Assembly (NCBI RefSeq): GCF_900113335.1
Contig: NZ_FOOX01000024.1
Span: forward strand, 1 to 64,000
Source: Desulfotruncus arcticus DSM 17038
GTDB taxonomy: Bacteria; Bacillota; Desulfotomaculia; Desulfotomaculales; Desulfallaceae
DNA: 64,000 nucleotides
Direction: 5' to 3'
Part shown: positions 52,018-61,028 of the stretch, one piece after another
Layout: every line of letters starts with the position of its first letter
Numbering within the stretch: the stretch's first letter is position 1
Notes under the pieces: generated by a model
What the model saw: the letters and a program-made list of their open reading frames with translations, nothing else
The model's database searches: none
Told to the model about the DNA's origin: nothing
Program-made: the position numbers and the translations under genes

Positions 52018-52728
52018 TTGAATACTAACGGTTTTAACGAAATGCTTGATTTAAACTCCAATAACAACATCCTCAGGTCCGAACCCGTTTTAAATGAGGC
52101 TGAGAAAATGTTAATCAGACAGGCGGGCTCAACTGTTCATTACCCCAAAGGCCACATAATTTTTGCCACCGGAGATATATCCGACCGGGTGTACTTGATT
52201 GAAAGCGGATGGGTTAAAATTTACCGACTTTCCGCTGACGGCAGAAGGGTTACAGTGGGTAGTATCCGCAGTCCGGGTGAAATGATGGGCCTTGCGGAGA
52301 CATTGGTGGAAGCTGAACGTACGTGTTTTGCCGGCGCGATTAATGACGTTGCTATGGTGGTTATGACCAAGAATAAGTTTGAAGAATTAATGGCCCAGCA
52401 GCCTATGCTGGCCATTAAGGTTGCCAAATTGCTTGGGGCCAGAATGCGTGAAGCAGAAGCAATCATTCATGAAATGGTTTGCTGGCAAGCGCCGGGCAGA
52501 TTGGCCCTGATGCTGATAAAAATGGGCGAGAGGATGGGTGTACAATCCAAAGGCGGGATTAAAATTAACCTGCAGCTTACGCATGAAGAAATAGCCAACA
52601 TGGTGGGAACATCCCGCCAGACGGTGACATCGCTGTTAAATACCTTCAAACAAGAAAAAAGCATCGTCTATGAGGGTAGAGCGATTAGGATAGTAAACCC
52701 CGACAAACTCGCCAAATGGGTAATCTAG
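52018..52728 (+). CDS. Crp/Fnr-family regulator, copy 1
   Basis: 236 residues. The cyclic nucleotide-binding-like domain (HYPKGHIIFATGDISDRVYLIESGWVKIYRLSADGRRVTV) precedes a Crp-type winged helix (LTHEEIANMVGTSRQTVTSLLNTFKQE). No Fnr cysteine cluster is present. TTG 52018 follows AGAGAGGTGG. Copy 2 downstream differs at only 13 positions, most of them in the first 45 residues; the recognition helix is identical. Confidence 0.92.
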   Translation: MNTNGFNEMLDLNSNNNILRSEPVLNEAEKMLIRQAGSTVHYPKGHIIFATGDISDRVYLIESGWVKIYRLSADGRRVTVGSIRSPGEMMGLAETLVEAERTCFAGAINDVAMVVMTKNKFEELMAQQPMLAIKVAKLLGARMREAEAIIHEMVCWQAPGRLALMLIKMGERMGVQSKGGIKINLQLTHEEIANMVGTSRQTVTSLLNTFKQEKSIVYEGRAIRIVNPDKLAKWVI

Positions 52729-52797
52729 GAACAGGCTTAAACTAACTATAATAGCTTGAGATCTTGCTAATTGCGTATAAAAGTTAAGACTTACTTT

Positions 52798-52820
52798 AAC
52801 CTGCTCAGGCAGGTTTTTTT
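52798..52820 (+). terminator. Intrinsic terminator after crp copy 1
   Basis: The 7-bp stem AACCTGC/GCAGGTT with loop TCAG is followed by TTTTT. The identical hairpin ends the SNF2 gene (57234-57258). Confidence 0.85.
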
Positions 52821-52893
52821 CTATATGCGCCAATAACCAGTCCTCTACCAACTTTAATCCGGTTGTTTGTTATTAAATGCGAGGGCTATAAAT

Positions 52894-52930
52894 GTCATGA
52901 ATATGACTTTAGACTGTCATATCGGCGACA
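52894..52930. promoter_or_regulatory. Paired dyads upstream of crp copy 2
   Basis: GTCAT-N4-ATGAC (52894-52907) and TGTCA-N6-CGACA (52915-52930) lie next to each other, followed by ATTAAATATGTCTATTATTTGCTA. The same pair in the same order lies upstream of the 57446/TauE operon. Half-sites with 4-6 base spacing suit a Crp/Fnr dimer. Confidence 0.65.
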
Positions 52931-53012
52931 TTAAATATGTCTATTATTTGCTAGATTTATTATTATTGGCTGTGTCTGATTAACATATTTTTTAACAAGA
53001 GAGGTGACCTGC

Positions 53013-53723
53013 TTGAATACTAACGGTTTTTCCGAAATGTTTGATTTAAACTCCAATAACAACATCCTCAGGTCCGAACCCGTTTTAGATGAGGCTGAGA
53101 AAATGTTAATCAGACAGGTGGGCTCAACTGCTCATTACGCTAAAGGTCAGATAATTTTTGCCACCGGAGATATATCCGACCGGGTGTACTTGATCGAAAG
53201 CGGATGGGTTAAAATTTACCGACTTTCCGCTGACGGCAGAAGGGTTACAGTGGGCAGTATCCGCAGTCCGGGTGAAATGATGGGCCTTGCGGAGACATTG
53301 GTGGGGGCTGAACGTACATGTTTTGCCGGCGCGATTAATGATGTTGCTATGGTGGTTATGACCAAGAATAAGTTTGAAGAATTAATGACCCGGCAGCCTA
53401 TGCTGGCCATTAAGGTTGCCAAATTGCTGGGGGCCAGGATGCGTGAAGCGGAAGCAAACATCCATGAAATGGTTTGCTGGCAAGCGCCGGGCAGATTAGC
53501 CCTGATGCTGATAAAAATGGGCGAGAGAATGGGTGTGCAATCCAAAGGCGGGATTAAAATTAACCTGCAGCTTACGCACGAAGAAATAGCCAACATGGTG
53601 GGAACATCCCGCCAGACGGTGACATCGCTGTTAAATACCTTTAAACAAGAACAAAGCATCGTCTATGAGGGTAGGGCGATTAGGATAGTAAACCCCGTTA
53701 AACTCGCCAAATGGGTAATCTAG
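53013..53723 (+). CDS. Crp/Fnr-family regulator, copy 2
   Basis: 236 residues, about 94-95% identical to copy 1 and with the same TTG start behind AAGAGAGGTGA. The changes include A36V, V39A, P42A and H45Q near the first beta-strands, so ligand sensing could differ while DNA recognition is unchanged. The DNA after both copies shares ACAGGCTTAAACTAACTATAA, which shows a recent tandem duplication. Confidence 0.92.
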   Translation: MNTNGFSEMFDLNSNNNILRSEPVLDEAEKMLIRQVGSTAHYAKGQIIFATGDISDRVYLIESGWVKIYRLSADGRRVTVGSIRSPGEMMGLAETLVGAERTCFAGAINDVAMVVMTKNKFEELMTRQPMLAIKVAKLLGARMREAEANIHEMVCWQAPGRLALMLIKMGERMGVQSKGGIKINLQLTHEEIANMVGTSRQTVTSLLNTFKQEQSIVYEGRAIRIVNPVKLAKWVI

Positions 53724-53798
53724 GGAACAGGCTTAAACTAACTATAAATGCTGTATTAAAGTTATAACTAAAAATTCAAACATGAAACTAAATCTCTG

Positions 53799-53845
53799 AC
53801 ATGGCGGTTCTAATGTGTTAATTTGGTCCGCCATGTTTTTTGTTT
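53799..53845 (+). terminator. Intrinsic terminator after crp copy 2
   Basis: The 9-bp stem ACATGGCGG/CCGCCATGT with a 20-base loop is followed by TTTTTGTTTTTTT. Confidence 0.8.
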
Positions 53846-53931
53846 TTTTCAGGATAGATTTTTTTATCGAATTATGATACCGGTTTTAGTAAAATGTAAT
53901 ATGAAATACTGTGTTATTTACGGGGTGCTAT

Positions 53932-56900
53932 ATGCTCAAACTAAGTGATCAATCGATAAAAGAGCTAGTGGAAAATGTCCAGGTTTTTCAAAGGGGAGGG
54001 CAATACTTTAAGGAAAACAGGGTGACTGCCCTAAAATTCAATAAAAAAGAACTATACCTTTCTGCCCTGGTTGCCGGCGAACAGCAGTATGAAGTGGAAG
54101 TAGGCTTTTCAAATAACGGTGAAATTAATGATATCTATTGTGACTGCCCGGCGTTTTACCAGTACGAGGGGGCCTGTAAGCATATTGTTGCAGTATTATT
54201 GGCCTTTCGCGACAGGGCTTTAAGAAATAATAAAAGCAACACCGGTGAAAATGTGCTGGCACAAAATATTTTAGATTATTTTAATGGTATTAACGACCCG
54301 CCCAAAATCCCTGTAGATCTGGAATTAACCCTTGATTACAAGAATGAAATAAGAGGCGCGGCACGCCGGGTTGTCCCTTCTCTCACTATGCGCATGGGGG
54401 AAGGTAAATTATACGTTGTCAAAAATGTTAAAAATGTTTTCAAGGCCATGACTGGTGGGGAAACCATCATATTTGGCAAGAACTTTACCTATTCTCCCCA
54501 TACCCACGTGTTCAGCTCCAGGTTCAGGCCGATAGTTGATCTTTTGCTGGAAATGTATGAAATTGAGGAAAGCATGATAGAAGATTACTGGTACGGAAGC
54601 TGGCAAAATTCTCAGGGCAGGCTATTTAAAGGTAAACAGGTTTTATTAACCCGGTCGCTTTTGCTAAGATTGTTGTCGCTGCTGCCATCCGAAGGATTTA
54701 ACATTAAAATGTTTGATCAAGAATATTTAAACTTGCCAATTTTAGAGCGGGACTTGCCCTTGCGCTTTTCACTGGGCAAAAAACAGGATGACCTGTTATT
54801 AAATTGGGAAAGATTGAATATCTTCCCCCTGGTTGCAACCGGGGAATATTGCTTATTCGAGGGCAAGGTTTATAAAATTTCCGATTATCAGAAGAGATTT
54901 TTTGCACCTTTGATTGATGGATTCGCGCAGTCTCCCGATGGGATTCGTTTTTCCAAAAGGCAAAGGGAGCGTTTTTTAGCGGAAGTACTGCCGATGGTTA
55001 AAAAAATAGGTCAGATTGATATTCTGCCCGTGGTGCAGGATAGTTTAATTGAAGAGGATTTAGTAACAGAAGTTTATCTGGACAAAGCAGGGGACGACGT
55101 TACAGCCAAAGTTGAATTCGTTTATGGTGAAATCCATATAAATCCCTTTACCGCTCAGGCCGTACCGGTGACGGGGGGTAAAATTCTTGTACGCGATACG
55201 TCAGGGGAAAAGGCAGTATTAAGCCTGCTTGAACAGGCTGAATTCAGGACTCAAAATGGGAGCTTATATTTAAAACAGGAAGACGCGATATATGATTTTG
55301 TGCAGCATCTATTGCCGCAAGTTCAACAGCTGGCGGAAGTGTACTATTCCGAGAACTTTCGTAAAATCCGCTTTCGGGATGCCAAAGCTTTCTCCGGCGG
55401 CATACGTCTGAGCGAGGACAGCGGGATGCTGGAATTCTCCTTTGAATTGGAAGGAATTGATATGGCGGAAATGGGCGCTATATTTCAGTCACTCAGGGAG
55501 AAGAAGAAATATTACCGGTTAAAAGACGGTTCTTTCCTGCAGTTGGATACAGCCGAAGCTAATTTGGACCAAATGCTGCATATGATCGATGCGCTGGATC
55601 TTACAGAGAAGGATTTACAGAAAAATGTGATTAAACTGCCTCAATACAGGGCCTTGTATATTGACCGCTGTCTAAAGGAAGCTGATTTGCATTTCACCAA
55701 AAACCCGGCGTTCAAGCAACTGGTGCAAAATATTACGGAACCACGGGACCTGGAATTTAATATACCCCATAATCTTAAGGGTGAGCTGAGGGATTACCAG
55801 AAGGTGGGGTTTAAGTGGCTTAAAGCGCTGGCTATGTATGGTCTGGGTGGAATTTTAGCCGACGATATGGGACTGGGGAAAACGATCCAGACGATTGCCT
55901 TTATTATCTCGGAAAAGGAAAAAGTGCAGGCGCCTGTGCTGGTGATTGCCCCCACTTCGGTGGTATATAACTGGCAGTATGAAGCTGAAAAGTTTGCGCC
56001 GGACTTGCAGGTTGTGGTGGTGTCCGGAACCCGCGGTGAAAGGGAATTACAAATCCAGGCGGCGCAAGGTGCTGATTTAGTGATTACCTCCTATGCCCTA
56101 ATCAGACGTGATGTAGAGCTGTATCAGGATTTTAATTTTGGTTATTGTTTTCTGGACGAGGCGCAGCACATTAAAAACCCCGGTTCGCTCAGCGCCAAGG
56201 CCGTAAAAATAATTAAAGCCAGAGGCTATTTTGCATTAACCGGCACGCCCATGGAGAACAACCTGACTGAATTGTGGTCCATTTTTGATTTTGTAATGCG
56301 CGGTTACCTGTTATCCCATCCAAAGTTTGTGAAAAAATTTGAGCGGCCGGTTATCAAAGAGCAGAACCAAAGAGCTTTGCAGGAATTGCAAAAACAAATC
56401 ACCCCTTTTATTCTGCGCAGGATGAAAAAAGAGGTCTTGCAGGAGCTGCCGCCAAAGATAGAAACCAGGGTGCTCACTGACTTAACCAGGGAACAAAAGA
56501 AAATCTACCTGACCTATTTGCAGCAGGCTAAAGGAGAAATTGAGGCATCCATTGCCGCCAAGGGTTTTGAAAACAGCCAAATTAAAATTTTGGCGGCTCT
56601 TACCAGACTGCGCCAAATTTGCTGTCACCCGTCCACTTTTTTAGAAAATTACAGGGGGGATAGCGGTAAGCTGCTGTATTTAAAGGAGACCCTGCGGGAC
56701 ACCATTAAAAGCGGGCATAGGATTCTGCTTTTTTCTCAATTTACCGGCATGTTAAGTATTATTAAAAAGCTGCTGGAGGTTGAGCAGATAGATTATTTTT
56801 ATTTGGATGGCTCCACCAAGGCCGAAGTCAGGGGGCAGATGGTACAGGCATTCAACAAAGGCGAGCGGAGCATCTTTTTAATATCTTTAAAGGCCGGTGG

Positions 56901-57183
56901 AACAGGGCTAAACTTAACCGGGGCGGACATGGTGATTCACTATGACCCCTGGTGGAACCCGGCTGTGGAAGAACAGGCCACAGACCGCGCTTACCGCATT
57001 GGTCAGAAGAATGCGGTGCAGGTGATCAAGCTCATTACCCGGGGCACCATTGAAGAGAAAATATATCAGCTGCAGCAAAAGAAAAAGGCCATGATCGATT
57101 CGGTTATCCAGCCCGGGGAAACAATGCTGTCTAAAATGACCGAACAAGAACTCCTGGAGCTTTTGGGATCAGGCTTAAACTAA
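53932..57183 (+). CDS. SWIM zinc-finger SNF2-family helicase
   Basis: 1083 residues. The SWIM finger at the N-terminus (CDCPAFYQYEGACKHIVAVLL, about residues 80-100) is followed by a ~500-residue linker region. The SNF2 ATPase has motif I LADDMGLGKTIQTIAF, Ia APTSVVYNWQYE, II DEAQHIKN, III LTGTPMENNLTELWS, V LKAGGTGLNLTGADMVIH and VI EEQATDRAYRIGQ. It is a DNA translocase of the bacterial RapA/HepA-like SWIM-SNF2 type, often linked to DNA repair or defence; no partner gene is obvious. ATG 53932 follows ACGGGG. Confidence 0.93.
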   Translation: MLKLSDQSIKELVENVQVFQRGGQYFKENRVTALKFNKKELYLSALVAGEQQYEVEVGFSNNGEINDIYCDCPAFYQYEGACKHIVAVLLAFRDRALRNNKSNTGENVLAQNILDYFNGINDPPKIPVDLELTLDYKNEIRGAARRVVPSLTMRMGEGKLYVVKNVKNVFKAMTGGETIIFGKNFTYSPHTHVFSSRFRPIVDLLLEMYEIEESMIEDYWYGSWQNSQGRLFKGKQVLLTRSLLLRLLSLLPSEGFNIKMFDQEYLNLPILERDLPLRFSLGKKQDDLLLNWERLNIFPLVATGEYCLFEGKVYKISDYQKRFFAPLIDGFAQSPDGIRFSKRQRERFLAEVLPMVKKIGQIDILPVVQDSLIEEDLVTEVYLDKAGDDVTAKVEFVYGEIHINPFTAQAVPVTGGKILVRDTSGEKAVLSLLEQAEFRTQNGSLYLKQEDAIYDFVQHLLPQVQQLAEVYYSENFRKIRFRDAKAFSGGIRLSEDSGMLEFSFELEGIDMAEMGAIFQSLREKKKYYRLKDGSFLQLDTAEANLDQMLHMIDALDLTEKDLQKNVIKLPQYRALYIDRCLKEADLHFTKNPAFKQLVQNITEPRDLEFNIPHNLKGELRDYQKVGFKWLKALAMYGLGGILADDMGLGKTIQTIAFIISEKEKVQAPVLVIAPTSVVYNWQYEAEKFAPDLQVVVVSGTRGERELQIQAAQGADLVITSYALIRRDVELYQDFNFGYCFLDEAQHIKNPGSLSAKAVKIIKARGYFALTGTPMENNLTELWSIFDFVMRGYLLSHPKFVKKFERPVIKEQNQRALQELQKQITPFILRRMKKEVLQELPPKIETRVLTDLTREQKKIYLTYLQQAKGEIEASIAAKGFENSQIKILAALTRLRQICCHPSTFLENYRGDSGKLLYLKETLRDTIKSGHRILLFSQFTGMLSIIKKLLEVEQIDYFYLDGSTKAEVRGQMVQAFNKGERSIFLISLKAGGTGLNLTGADMVIHYDPWWNPAVEEQATDRAYRIGQKNAVQVIKLITRGTIEEKIYQLQQKKKAMIDSVIQPGETMLSKMTEQELLELLGSGLN

Positions 57184-57233
57184 CTATAATAACTGTAATA
57201 TTATAATAATTGAATATAAATTGAAAGTGCTTA

Positions 57234-57258
57234 AACCTGCTCAGGCAGGTTTTTTTTT
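57234..57258 (+). terminator. Intrinsic terminator of the SNF2 gene
   Basis: It has the same AACCTGC-TCAG-GCAGGTT hairpin as after crp copy 1, followed by nine T. The bases before it (GGCTTAAACTAACTATAA) are also shared. Confidence 0.88.
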
Positions 57259-57304
57259 GTGCATTTGCACACATACTAATCCGTAAACATTTGCATTCGG
57301 GTTT

Positions 57305-57364
57305 GTCGCCGGCGCGACGTTTTTATTGTCATCAAGATGACTTTTGGCTGTCATTTTACTGACA
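57305..57364. promoter_or_regulatory. Three dyads upstream of the TauE operon
   Basis: GTCGC-N4-GCGAC (57305-57318), GTCAT-N4-ATGAC (57328-57341) and TGTCA-N6-TGACA (57349-57364) occur in a row. The last two and the following ATTAAGTGTATCTATTATTTGCTA match the region upstream of crp copy 2. Confidence 0.65.
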
Positions 57365-57445
57365 TTAAGTGTATCTATTATTTGCTAAACTTATTTTTAG
57401 CATTAATAATTGTGATGATTACATGAGCAAGAAAGGTGGTGAGTC

Positions 57446-57832
57446 ATGGTAAACGCACTGTTGGATAAATGGTTTCATCCAAACCGTGCCAAGCAGCAGG
57501 AACTGCAGGACAGGATTAAGGAGTTGCAGGAACTTTCAAATTTAGCTTTGGAAATTGGCAACCGTCAGATTTATAAAAACCTGCAGGTGGAATCAAACGA
57601 GCTATTAATGAAATATTTGACGTATGCTTTTTTTGACGGACTTCGTTTTCTTGCGCCCCATCTTTTTATACTTGCAATTATAAGTACGAAAATTAGTTCA
57701 ATCCACTTGCCGGTAAGCATACCGGCGCTTGGTGATAAGTTATCCATTGTTTTTCCCTATATAGTGGTGGCAGTCTTAGCAAACTATCTTTACAAAAAAT
57801 ACAAACGTAAAAGAGACTGTTTGCCTGTATGA
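57446..57832 (+). CDS. DUF106-like (EMC3/YidC-type) membrane protein
   Basis: 128 residues. A cytoplasmic coiled coil (NRAKQQELQDRIKELQELSNLALEIGNRQIYKNLQVESNELLMKYL) is followed by two membrane helices (FLAPHLFILAIISTKIS and IVFPYIVVAVLANYLY) and a basic tail. The layout recalls DUF106 membrane-insertion factors. It precedes the TauE gene by 32 bases and probably shares its operon. ATG 57446 follows AAAGGTGGTGA. The family link is tentative. Confidence 0.6.
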   Translation: MVNALLDKWFHPNRAKQQELQDRIKELQELSNLALEIGNRQIYKNLQVESNELLMKYLTYAFFDGLRFLAPHLFILAIISTKISSIHLPVSIPALGDKLSIVFPYIVVAVLANYLYKKYKRKRDCLPV

Positions 57833-57864
57833 CTTAAAATTTATAGTTCAGGAGGTTAATGTTT

Positions 57865-58806
57865 ATGGATTTCTCAGTGGCCGGTGTGCATGTTAATCCA
57901 ATTATTTTAATCTTATGGTCCTTATTCGTCGGTTATGTATTTTCAACGGTTGGCGCAGCGGGTGGAATTCTGGCCGGTGTCGGTCACATCACCATTTTCG
58001 GTTTGAAGAACGCTAACATTGTAAAACCCATGAACCAAGTTTTAACATTAATCAGTCCGGTAATCTCTTCCCCCTTATATTTTAAAGAGCGCCGCCTGGT
58101 AGTACCGGCAGCCATAGCCCTGGGCCTTGGCGGTATAGTTGGTGCTATCCTTGGATCTTATCTGTCCCACACTTTTTTGCCGGATATGAAAAGCTACAAG
58201 CCTTTATTCGGCGTTATCACCTTGTTTATCGCGATTAAAATTTGGCTGGAAATGCGTCCAGCTGCCAAGGCTAAACAAGGTAGCGTCAAGAAAGCCAACA
58301 AAGCTTTTGAAAATAAAGTTAAGGAATTAAAAGCAGAAGGCAGAATGAACGAACTTAAGGATATCGGTGTTAAGTTCAGTGAAGTGGGAATCAGCAACAC
58401 CTTTAGCTTTGCCGGTGAAACCTTTAAATATAATGCTCTGTCTCCCTTTATCGCCGGTCTGATTGTTGCGATTATCTCCGCAGCTCTGGGTGTTGGCGGC
58501 GGTTTCCTTTTGGTGCCTTACCTCAGTAGTATGCTTGGTTTCCCCATGTTTATCGTGGCCGGTACTTCCGTGCTCTCCATCCTGGTATCCTCAGCCACCA
58601 GTATTGCCAACTACCTGCGCATGGGCAGCAGCCTGGACTTTGCCATGTTAGGTTTTGAAGTAATTGGCGTAGTTATAGGTTCTTACCTTGGCCCCGTACT
58701 GTCCAAGTATATTAAAGGCGAATATTTAAAGATTTTCCTGGCTGTTATACTGACATATATTGGCGTCGGCTATCTCTTGGCAGGTTTTGGAATTAAAATT
58801 ATCTAA
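57865..58806 (+). CDS. TauE/SafE-family sulfite/organosulfonate exporter
   Basis: 313 residues with about eight helices arranged as two TauE repeats. The first has GYVFSTVGAAGGILAGVGHITIFGL and the second SAALGVGGGFLLVPYLSSMLGFPMFIVAGTSVLSILVSS. A polar loop of about 70 residues separates the halves. It moves sulfite, sulfoacetate or related anions out of the cell. This fits a sulfur-metabolising anaerobe and the Crp-type dyads upstream. Confidence 0.9.
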   Translation: MDFSVAGVHVNPIILILWSLFVGYVFSTVGAAGGILAGVGHITIFGLKNANIVKPMNQVLTLISPVISSPLYFKERRLVVPAAIALGLGGIVGAILGSYLSHTFLPDMKSYKPLFGVITLFIAIKIWLEMRPAAKAKQGSVKKANKAFENKVKELKAEGRMNELKDIGVKFSEVGISNTFSFAGETFKYNALSPFIAGLIVAIISAALGVGGGFLLVPYLSSMLGFPMFIVAGTSVLSILVSSATSIANYLRMGSSLDFAMLGFEVIGVVIGSYLGPVLSKYIKGEYLKIFLAVILTYIGVGYLLAGFGIKII

Positions 58807-58812
58807 TTAAAA

Positions 58813-58956
58813 TTAATCTGTTTCATCATAAGAAAGTCTGGTCACCCTGGTAAAATCGCCTTTGCGTTTTTCCTCCCGGGTGGCTTTTTTTTCTAGGAAA
58901 TCCGTCATGCCCGGAGCAACTGTGGGCTCAGCATTTTTTTTGTTCTTTTTTTTCAT
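58813..58956 (-). CDS. Small basic protein, 47 residues
   Basis: A frame from ATG 58956 (GGGGTGAT seven bases away) encodes a protein rich in Lys/Glu (MKKKNKKNAEPTVAPGMTDF, then LEKKATREEKRKGDFTRVTR). It stops at 58813, seven bases past the convergent TauE stop. Composition and site suggest a real gene, co-oriented with the citE-like gene upstream of it. No family is recognised. Confidence 0.55.
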   Translation of the reverse strand: MKKKNKKNAEPTVAPGMTDFLEKKATREEKRKGDFTRVTRLSYDETD

Positions 58957-58965
58957 AAAAAATCA

Positions 58966-58990
58966 CCCCGGGAATATTTTACCCCCGGGG
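58966..58990 (-). terminator. Terminator of the CitE-like gene
   Basis: The 7-bp stem CCCCGGG/CCCGGGG is followed on the minus strand by TGATTTTTT. It lies between the CitE-like gene and the 47-residue gene, and overlaps the latter's ribosome site. Confidence 0.7.
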
Positions 58991-58997
58991 TTTATTT

Positions 58998-59846
58998 TTA
59001 TTTCACTGTGGATAATATCTGGCGGGCGCGGTTAACTATAGGGTATTCAACCATCTTGCCGTCAAGCTGGATTACGCCGGTCCCATTAGCCTCCGCCTCT
59101 TCAAAGGCGGCAACAATTCTTTGGGCTGTTGCTATTTCTTCGGCTGTGGGACTAAAAACATTAATTACAGGCTCTATTTGAGCCGGGTGGATCACCAGCT
59201 TACCCTGGAACCCCATTTTACGTGCCCTAAGGGCATCCTGGCGCAGAGAGTCAATATTTTTGATGAAAGGGCAAACGGTATCTATAGGGGGATCTATACC
59301 CGCCGAACTTGATGCGACAATTAATTTAGACCTGGCAAAAAACAGTTCCGTTCCGTCTTCAGAATAAGTTGTCCAGGTATCGGCGGTATAATCATTGCCG
59401 CCCAGGGCCAACCTTTTTACCCGCGGGCATGCTGCTGCGATCTCAGATGCTTTTTCAATGCCCCGGGTGCTTTCAATAAAGGGAATCAGTTCCAGCGCTC
59501 CGCGTGGGATGCCCCTTTCTTCTTCAAGCAGCCCGATCAGCCAGTCGGCCATTCTGACTTCCTCACCTGATTCAGCCTTGGCCAGCATAATACCAAGCAC
59601 CTTGGGGTTTACCACTGCCTGCAGGTCCTTTAATATATGGCTGGTTCGAACACCGTTTACGCGTACAAAGGATGGTGGTAATTTTTCGGTATTGATTACT
59701 TCCTGCACCACCGACCTGGCTTGATCCTTTTCACTTATGGCCACTGCATCTTCCAAATCCAGAACAACAGCGTCAGTGTCCAGCGAAAAAGCCTTGGTAA
59801 TTTTTTTGCGGTCGACTCCCGGCGCAAATAATATACATCTGTACAT
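58998..59846 (-). CDS. CitE-like HpcH/HpaI-family lyase
   Basis: 282 residues, TIM barrel: YRCILFAPGVDRKKITKAFSLDTDAVVLDLEDAV, RVNGVRTSHILKDL, LELIPFIESTRGIEKASEIA, RLALGGNDYTADTW and GKLVIHPAQIEPVINVFSP. The metal and substrate residues (Arg, Glu, Asp) are present. Members cleave citryl-, malyl- or methylmalyl-CoA-type substrates; the substrate here is open. The citrate lyase alpha and gamma genes are absent. ATG 59846 follows AGGAATG. Confidence 0.88.
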   Translation of the reverse strand: MYRCILFAPGVDRKKITKAFSLDTDAVVLDLEDAVAISEKDQARSVVQEVINTEKLPPSFVRVNGVRTSHILKDLQAVVNPKVLGIMLAKAESGEEVRMADWLIGLLEEERGIPRGALELIPFIESTRGIEKASEIAAACPRVKRLALGGNDYTADTWTTYSEDGTELFFARSKLIVASSSAGIDPPIDTVCPFIKNIDSLRQDALRARKMGFQGKLVIHPAQIEPVINVFSPTAEEIATAQRIVAAFEEAEANGTGVIQLDGKMVEYPIVNRARQILSTVK

Positions 59847-59956
59847 GGCCAAATGACATTCATTCCTTTCGATGATAAAATATGGTTAGTATGTTTTATA
59901 GGTTATTTTCGACGTCTGTGACATTATTCCTATTAAAGTATTTAAGGTGGGATTTT

Positions 59957-60943
59957 ATGCCTGATAAAGCTTTTGAAAAAGTGCTGCAGTTTCTGAACGA
60001 TCTAAAAGACCTTGACCAAAACGCATACGCTGAACTCCAAAAATTGCACGAAGCGCTGCGGTCATCACGCAAAGCATATATGGAGATTGTGCACAGGCAG
60101 CAAGAGATTGATACAGGTGAGCAGGATCGGGAAGTAGAGGAAGCGGATGAAGACAGTTTAACTGGAGACCTTCGCCGGCTACCCAAGGGTGCGGTTATAG
60201 AACTGGATAACGGAACGGAAATATTCGTACCGGAAATTTGGGTACGCAATCTTGGTTTGGAACATGGCGATGTGGTTGCGGCAACCCCTTTGGGTATGCT
60301 GGACCGTTCCCCGCTCTATGAATTCTCGGTGTTGGAAAGACGGGGCCTGGGAGCGACTTCGGACCGGGTAAGTATCACCGGGCCGGTTGTTTTTCACGGC
60401 GGTGAATGGTTTATCTACAGCGATGAGGAAGAAAGCTTGATTTCGCTTAAACCGAAAGAAGTAAGGGGATTAGACCTGAGGGAAGGGGATATTGTTGAAG
60501 TTGCCTATCCCGCAGGGGATATTTCTGCTGCCAGAGTGGCCTGGAAATATGAGGATGTGGAACACGAACCGGAGTATCGAACCAGCAGGGTCACCAGGAG
60601 GCAGCCTAAAAAAGAAAAGGTGGCGGATATAGGTGACCCGGTGCTGTCCGGAAAAACAGTGCTTGTAGTGGGGGGAGACCTGTATCGGGAGTCTTATAAA
60701 TTGAACTTTGAGCGCAGGGGTGTTAATTTTACCTGGGAGTCCGGTTTTCAAGGCAGCCAGGGAAAAAACATTGAAGCCAAGGTTCGCATGGCCGATGTAA
60801 TTGTCCTGGTGACCGGGATGATGTCCCATCGTTTACCTGATGTTGAAGCAATGTGCCGCAGGTATGGCAAACCATATGTATATGCTCCGTCCAAAGGGTT
60901 CACAGGAGCAGTAAGGGCTTGTCAGAAGGTATTTTTAAAATAA
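59957..60943 (+). CDS. DUF2325-domain protein
   Basis: 328 residues. An N-terminal coiled coil (about 1-55) and a middle beta-rich region (SLTGDLRRLPKGAVIELDNG ... LDLREGDIVEVAYPAGD) precede the C-terminal DUF2325 domain (GKTVLVVGGDLYRESYKLNFERRGVNFTWESG ... ADVIVLVTGMMSHRLPDVEAMCRRYGKPYVYAPSKG), a Rossmann-like fold. Function unknown. ATG 59957 follows TAAGGTGGG; the longer frame is not used. Confidence 0.85.
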   Translation: MPDKAFEKVLQFLNDLKDLDQNAYAELQKLHEALRSSRKAYMEIVHRQQEIDTGEQDREVEEADEDSLTGDLRRLPKGAVIELDNGTEIFVPEIWVRNLGLEHGDVVAATPLGMLDRSPLYEFSVLERRGLGATSDRVSITGPVVFHGGEWFIYSDEEESLISLKPKEVRGLDLREGDIVEVAYPAGDISAARVAWKYEDVEHEPEYRTSRVTRRQPKKEKVADIGDPVLSGKTVLVVGGDLYRESYKLNFERRGVNFTWESGFQGSQGKNIEAKVRMADVIVLVTGMMSHRLPDVEAMCRRYGKPYVYAPSKGFTGAVRACQKVFLK

Positions 60944-61028
60944 ACCGGTTTTGGCACAGCTTAAGGTACAGCCGTACAGCCATACCAGTACCACAATCGG
61001 GCTAAAATGTTATGGAAGGTGAGTTTCC

